Shown: in pieces, positions 60,467-64,000 of the stretch
Layout: every line of letters begins with the position of its first letter
Position numbering within the stretch: position 1 is the first letter of the stretch
Assembly: GCF_023101145.1 (NCBI RefSeq)
Contig: NZ_CP073714.1
Coordinates: forward strand, 1,364,001 to 1,428,000
Origin: Paenibacillus pabuli
GTDB lineage: Bacteria; Bacillota; Bacilli; Paenibacillales; Paenibacillaceae
DNA length: 64,000 bases
Direction of reading: 5' to 3'
Notes under the pieces: generated by a model
What the model was told of the DNA's origin: nothing
The model's database searches: none
What the model saw: only the letters and a program-made list of their open reading frames with translations
Made by a program: the position numbers and the translations under genes

Positions 60467-62131
60467 GAGTGTTGCTCTGGAGATACCGAGCTGCCGGGCG
60501 AGCGTTCTTTTATTGCCACCGGCGGCTTTCAGATACTGCAGAAGGAGTTCCGACTCATAGGTATCCAACTGCTCCTGATAGGAAAGGGGAGAAGAATTCG
60601 CGGAGTTATCCATTTCTCCTACATGTGATGGAACTGATGGGTCAGCCCTTCCAGGGAATGGAGAAGAGTTCGATGCCAGATCAGGCTGTGGATGAAGCTG
60701 TACCTCCTCGTGTAAAATGGATTGTCCCTGATCCATAGATGGAATAAAGGTGTCGGGCAGATATTCGGGCTTGACCTCGCCATCCGTGGTGAGAATGGTG
60801 ATCCGTTCGATCACATTTCTTAATTCCCGTACGTTACCCGGCCAGTCATACTGGAATAACAGCTTGAACACTTCAGGAGGAACCAGTTCAATATGACGAT
60901 TATAGAGTAAGGAAAACTCTTGCAGGAAGGTCTGTGTCAGCTCGTAAATATCTTCCTTGCGCATACGCAGGGGCGGAATGACGAGATTAATGACATTCAG
61001 TCGATAGTAGAGATCTTCCCGGAATTGATTGCGGGCAATCATGCTCAGCAGATTCTGATTGGTAGCGGCGATAATCCGGCAGTTTGCCTGTTTCATGCGT
61101 GTTCCGCCAACAGGAAAATAACTTTTCTCCTGCAATACACGTAGTAACTTCACCTGAAGTTCCAGCGGCATTTCACCTATTTCATCCAAAAAGAGCGTAC
61201 CGCCTTCGGCCAGTTCGATTTTCCCTTTTTTTCCCTTTGGATCAGCTCCTGAAAATGCACCCTTTTCGTAGCCGAATAACTCACTCTCAAACAATGAACC
61301 GGGAATAGCCCCGCAGTTAATGGCGATAAACGGCGCTGTCTGCGGTTCACGCAGGTCGTGAATGGCTTTGGCAAACAGCTCCTTGCCCGTGCCGCTCTCT
61401 CCAAGAATGAGCACAGTTGCTGAGGTGGTACTGATCTTGCGAATAGTCTCCAGACACTGGTTGATTACCGGACTGCTGCCCTTGATTCTGGCAAAGGGAT
61501 CGGAATCCGGGCGCAGACGGGCAACAGCTTTCTCCAGATGCTGGACTTTGGATGTCATATGTAATAACTCTTGATGCAGACGGATTTCGGTTGTTATATC
61601 CACTTCGGCAGCAACCGCGCCTACAATACGTCCATCGAGCTGCACCGGACGTGCATTAATCAGGGCGAATAGATCGGGCCTTGGCTGGTGCTGCTTTCGG
61701 TATACGGTTTCCCCTGTATATAACGTCTTGAGCGATTGAAGGCGGTCAGGGGGAAAGAAGTCAGCTGCCGGTTTCCCGATGATGTCTTCTTTTTTAATGG
61801 AAAAAACATGCTCGGCACCTGATGTCCAGTAGATCACCTCAGCTTCTTCGTTAATCAATGTCAGAGCTGAGCCTGCCGTCTCCAGTGTTGTCTCAAAATA
61901 AGCTTCCATAAGCCGATGGGCATGGATCATTTCTTGCAGAACATCGGATACAGCGATATAGCCCAATAGAGGTCCTTCATCCTGAATGAACAGATAAGGA
62001 CTTGTGTTGAATAGCGGTAATGCTTCTGCCAACGTTGTAGAGGAAGGGATTGCGGTCATGGAGAGTCCTGAATCCAGGATACTCATGTCTGTACGTAATA
62101 AGGTCATCAAATCTGGAAGTAAATGTTTCAT
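60437..62131 (-). CDS. Sigma-54-dependent activator (CBS-PAS-AAA-Fis)
   Basis: 564 aa. N-terminal CBS-like segment (~15-75), PAS domain (~80-190, LINEEAEVIYWTSGAEHVFS), then the AAA+ core with Walker A GESGTGKELFAKAIH, sigma-54 contact GAFSGADPKGKKG, Walker B GGTLFLDEIGEM and EYDWPGNVRELRN-type motif. The Fis HTH is at the C-terminus (NKRTLARQLGISRATLYNRM). RocR/PrdR-like. It lies next to proline catabolic genes, which both carry -24/-12 promoters. ATG 62131 has GAGGTG at 6 nt. Confidence 0.92.
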   Translation of the reverse strand: MKHLLPDLMTLLRTDMSILDSGLSMTAIPSSTTLAEALPLFNTSPYLFIQDEGPLLGYIAVSDVLQEMIHAHRLMEAYFETTLETAGSALTLINEEAEVIYWTSGAEHVFSIKKEDIIGKPAADFFPPDRLQSLKTLYTGETVYRKQHQPRPDLFALINARPVQLDGRIVGAVAAEVDITTEIRLHQELLHMTSKVQHLEKAVARLRPDSDPFARIKGSSPVINQCLETIRKISTTSATVLILGESGTGKELFAKAIHDLREPQTAPFIAINCGAIPGSLFESELFGYEKGAFSGADPKGKKGKIELAEGGTLFLDEIGEMPLELQVKLLRVLQEKSYFPVGGTRMKQANCRIIAATNQNLLSMIARNQFREDLYYRLNVINLVIPPLRMRKEDIYELTQTFLQEFSLLYNRHIELVPPEVFKLLFQYDWPGNVRELRNVIERITILTTDGEVKPEYLPDTFIPSMDQGQSILHEEVQLHPQPDLASNSSPFPGRADPSVPSHVGEMDNSANSSPLSYQEQLDTYESELLLQYLKAAGGNKRTLARQLGISRATLYNRMKRLGL

Positions 62132-62413
62132 CGGAATCACCTCAGTTAGGGCATAACTTTTCGGAAACTACATCTGTAACACAAGCTGCTTGCAAGTGGT
62201 CTGCACAAGAAAAAATTAAGGTAATGAGGGTTATCCATATTATAGCTTTCAAAATGTATTGTGTATATATTTTTTGACATGAAGCGTACATGTTGTCGGA
62301 GTGAAAGAGAGAGGTATTGGTTATTTAATTTTATAATGCGCTTTCATTTCTAAAGCTTAGGAGTTGTTGTGGATTCATAAGGATAGATCGGAATTTCAGG
62401 TGAGTTGTAAGTT
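62132..62413. other. Intergenic stretch upstream of the sigma-54 activator gene
   Basis: No gene recognised. It is A/T-rich; it may contain activator-binding sites for the proline locus, but no convincing dyad was identified. Confidence 0.35.
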
Positions 62414-62551
62414 ATGAAAACTAACATATATTATGATCGTCGCTACGTAAATTCTGAGCACTCAGGCTCGAGCGGGGCGGTATTCATGCAAGAATATTTA
62501 AAGAGTGTCCAGGAGAATGGACATTTTAAATTGGGGATGCTCATTTTTTAG
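62414..62551 (+). CDS. Possible 45-aa small protein
   Basis: MKTNIYYDRRYVNSEHSGSS followed by GAVFMQEYLKSVQENGHFKL. AGGTGAG at 62398-62404 is spaced 9 nt from ATG 62414. No family recognised and no terminator of its own; weak call. Confidence 0.3.
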   Translation: MKTNIYYDRRYVNSEHSGSSGAVFMQEYLKSVQENGHFKLGMLIF

Positions 62552-62611
62552 ACATTAAGAGTTGAGTCGAGGAGAAGAAGAAGTTGGATTCTCCGGAATG
62601 CTGTGCAAATA

Positions 62612-62654
62612 GAAAAAACCATGTGCCCTGAAAGAAAATGACAGCATGGTTTTT
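62612..62654 (-). terminator. Terminator of proline dehydrogenase gene
   Basis: AAAAACCATG and CATGGTTTTT arms around a ~20 nt loop, T run on the minus strand. Confidence 0.75.
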
Positions 62655-62697
62655 GTTCTTGTCGTTGTGTTTTATATAAGTGAATCCATCCGGAAGT

Positions 62698-63621
62698 TTA
62701 TCTGAACATGTTTTTGACCACCATCCAGAGATTTGCTGGTTTCTCGGCAAGACGGCGGGTGTAGTACGGGTACCACATGGTTCCATAGGGAACGTAACAA
62801 CGAATACGGTATCCTTCTCTGGCCAGGCGTTCCTGTTCGCCCATACGCAAGCCGTACAACATTTGAAATTCAAATGCATCCGGGGAAATGCCCCGATCCT
62901 TCGCGTATTGTTTGGTCCAGGAAATAATGTGGTCATCATGTGAAGCAACCGCAGTGTATACACCCTGATCGAGATGATTGCGAATCATCGTTTTGAATTG
63001 ATCAATGACTTCCGAGGTGTTCTGATAAGCTACGGATGCAGGTTCCTTGTAAGCGCCTTTGACCAGACGCAGGCGGATTCCTTCCCGAATCATATCACGT
63101 GTATCTTCGACGGTACGATGCAAGTAGGCTTGTAATACCGTTCCTGTATTGTCCAGACCTTCCGAGTGTAAACGGCGCACAATATCTATAGTTGCTTGGG
63201 TAAACGGGCTGTCCTCCATATCAATTCGCACGAACAGATCATGCAGCTTCGCTTGGGTGGCAACCGCACGTATATTTCGATAACCTTCTTCAGGGTCCAG
63301 CGCAAGTCCCATTTGGGTTGGTTTTAGCGAGACATTGGAGTCTGCGCCCTGACGGGCAATGCCTTCCACCAAACGTATATACTCATCCCGGTACAATGCG
63401 GCTTCTCTTAAATGGGTGATACCCTCACCCAGATGATCCAGTGTAGCCATAATGCCTTTGTTGTTGAGTACCCGAATCTCTTCGAGAGCCTCTTCCAGTG
63501 TGTTGCCTGCGATAAACTTGCCAGCCAGCTTTTTGCCGTATTTGATGGAGAGATTCTCCACAGCTTTATTACCTGCGACGGTCAGCAGCGTTTTACGGTA
63601 CATTTCCGTTCCGATACTCAT
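62698..63621 (-). CDS. putB: Proline dehydrogenase
   Basis: 307 aa single-domain FAD enzyme. TIM-barrel blocks: NNKGIMATLDHLGEG, VSLKPTQMGLALD, FVRIDMEDSPFTQATIDIV, VLQAYLHRT, RLRLVKGAYKEP and FQMLYGLRMGEQERL, with RCYVPYGTMWYPYYTRRL closing the active site. Oxidises proline to pyrroline-5-carboxylate and passes electrons to quinone. AAGGAGG precedes ATG 63621. A sigma-54 promoter lies 47 bp upstream. Confidence 0.95.
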   Translation of the reverse strand: MSIGTEMYRKTLLTVAGNKAVENLSIKYGKKLAGKFIAGNTLEEALEEIRVLNNKGIMATLDHLGEGITHLREAALYRDEYIRLVEGIARQGADSNVSLKPTQMGLALDPEEGYRNIRAVATQAKLHDLFVRIDMEDSPFTQATIDIVRRLHSEGLDNTGTVLQAYLHRTVEDTRDMIREGIRLRLVKGAYKEPASVAYQNTSEVIDQFKTMIRNHLDQGVYTAVASHDDHIISWTKQYAKDRGISPDAFEFQMLYGLRMGEQERLAREGYRIRCYVPYGTMWYPYYTRRLAEKPANLWMVVKNMFR

Positions 63622-63667
63622 CGGGTTTCCTCCTTATGGATCATGCTTCTTTATAACAAAGTTATCA

Positions 63668-63684
63668 AGCAATAATCATGCCAA
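63668..63684 (-). promoter_or_regulatory. Sigma-54 (-24/-12) promoter of proline dehydrogenase
   Basis: On the minus strand TTGGCATG-ATTA-TTGCT, with the invariant GG and GC at correct spacing; one base off consensus TTGGCACGnnnnTTGCT. Confidence 0.85.
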
Positions 63685-63766
63685 AGTTGGTCTTCATAGA
63701 AGAAAATGGGCAGTGCTTTAAACAAAAGATATTTATTTTTAGAAAAAATTCATTCTTCAACCGGAG

Positions 63767-63783
63767 TTGGCACGGATCTTGCT
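63767..63783 (+). promoter_or_regulatory. Sigma-54 (-24/-12) promoter of glutamate-semialdehyde dehydrogenase
   Basis: TTGGCACG-GATC-TTGCT is a perfect match to the sigma-54 consensus, 82 bp before the ATG. Confidence 0.92.
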
Positions 63784-63865
63784 ACATATATTGGGTGATG
63801 AGTAAAATACACAGCAACTCAGGCAAACAGCCAGCGAATCCCCACATCTGAAGGAGGAATCATTC

Positions 63866-64000
63866 ATGAATATCCCTTTTGCTAACGAACCATTCACATC
63901 CTTTGCAGTTCCGGCCAACCGGGAAGCTTTTGAGAACGCACTTCGCAAGGTGGAGGCTGAACTTGGCAAGGAGTACTCTATTATTATCGGGGGGCAAAAA
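63866..64000 (+). CDS. L-glutamate gamma-semialdehyde (P5C) dehydrogenase, N-terminal fragment
   Basis: First 45 codons only; runs off the right edge. FANEPFTSFAVPANREAFEN and ELGKEYSIIIGGQK match the start of RocA/PutC-type enzymes, which oxidise glutamate semialdehyde to glutamate with NAD, the step after proline dehydrogenase. AAGGAGG at 63851-63857 precedes ATG 63866. Confidence 0.88.
   Translation, partial: MNIPFANEPFTSFAVPANREAFENALRKVEAELGKEYSIIIGGQK

Overview
The window looks like a piece of a Paenibacillus-type chromosome (Bacillota, moderate GC). Reasons seen in the sequence: strong AGGAGG-type ribosome binding sites with frequent GTG/TTG starts, futalosine-pathway menaquinone genes, two YtrA-type GntR/ABC modules, SLH surface proteins, many WYL/AraC/LacI regulators next to sugar genes, and a sigma-54-controlled proline catabolic locus. 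No rRNA, canonical tRNA, transposase, phage or CRISPR was seen. All product names come from reading protein motifs; no database search was run.

Layout. 1-2.4 kb: a four-gene ADP-ribose/NAD operon (NUDIX-winged-helix regulator, NADAR, PARG-like hydrolase, TARG1-like macro protein). 2.5-9 kb: a Fur-boxed siderophore uptake operon with a Btr-like AraC regulator, followed by fetAB. 9.3-12 kb: an oxidoreductase, pyroglutamyl peptidase, a type I toxin/antisense RNA locus too small for ordinary gene calling, and an intergenic inverted-repeat element. 12-13.8 kb: mqnD-mqnB. 14-17.6 kb: GntR-ABC module 1. 19-25 kb: nikR and nikABCDE. 25-33 kb: PatB-like lyase, S9 peptidase, STM3941-type protein, aldo/keto reductase, GntR-ABC module 2, LURP-one-like protein.

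33.5-38.4 kb is the most unusual part: two WYL regulators diverge from a Y RNA-like gene whose core is a circularly permuted tRNA mimic (acceptor, T, D and Asn-type anticodon arms all visible), followed directly by a Ro60/TROVE protein and an RlaP-type nucleotidyltransferase. This is a bacterial Ro60 ribonucleoprotein / RNA-repair locus.

38.7-46.3 kb: an SLH surface protein with two secreted paralogues, AEC transporter, mismatch DNA glycosylase, ECF sigma/anti-sigma pair. 46.4-52.4 kb: LacI regulator with GH125 mannosidase, then an oxidoreductase/sugar isomerase pair diverging from an AraC regulator. 52.5-57.5 kb: kinase-like protein, stand-alone Fe-S PD-(D/E)XK nuclease, alanine dehydrogenase with a divergent PucR (AdeR-like) regulator. 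58.2-64 kb: a large STAND ATPase with GNAT-like and HTH regions, then a sigma-54 activator, proline dehydrogenase and the start of the glutamate-semialdehyde dehydrogenase gene, the last two diverging from two well-formed -24/-12 promoters.
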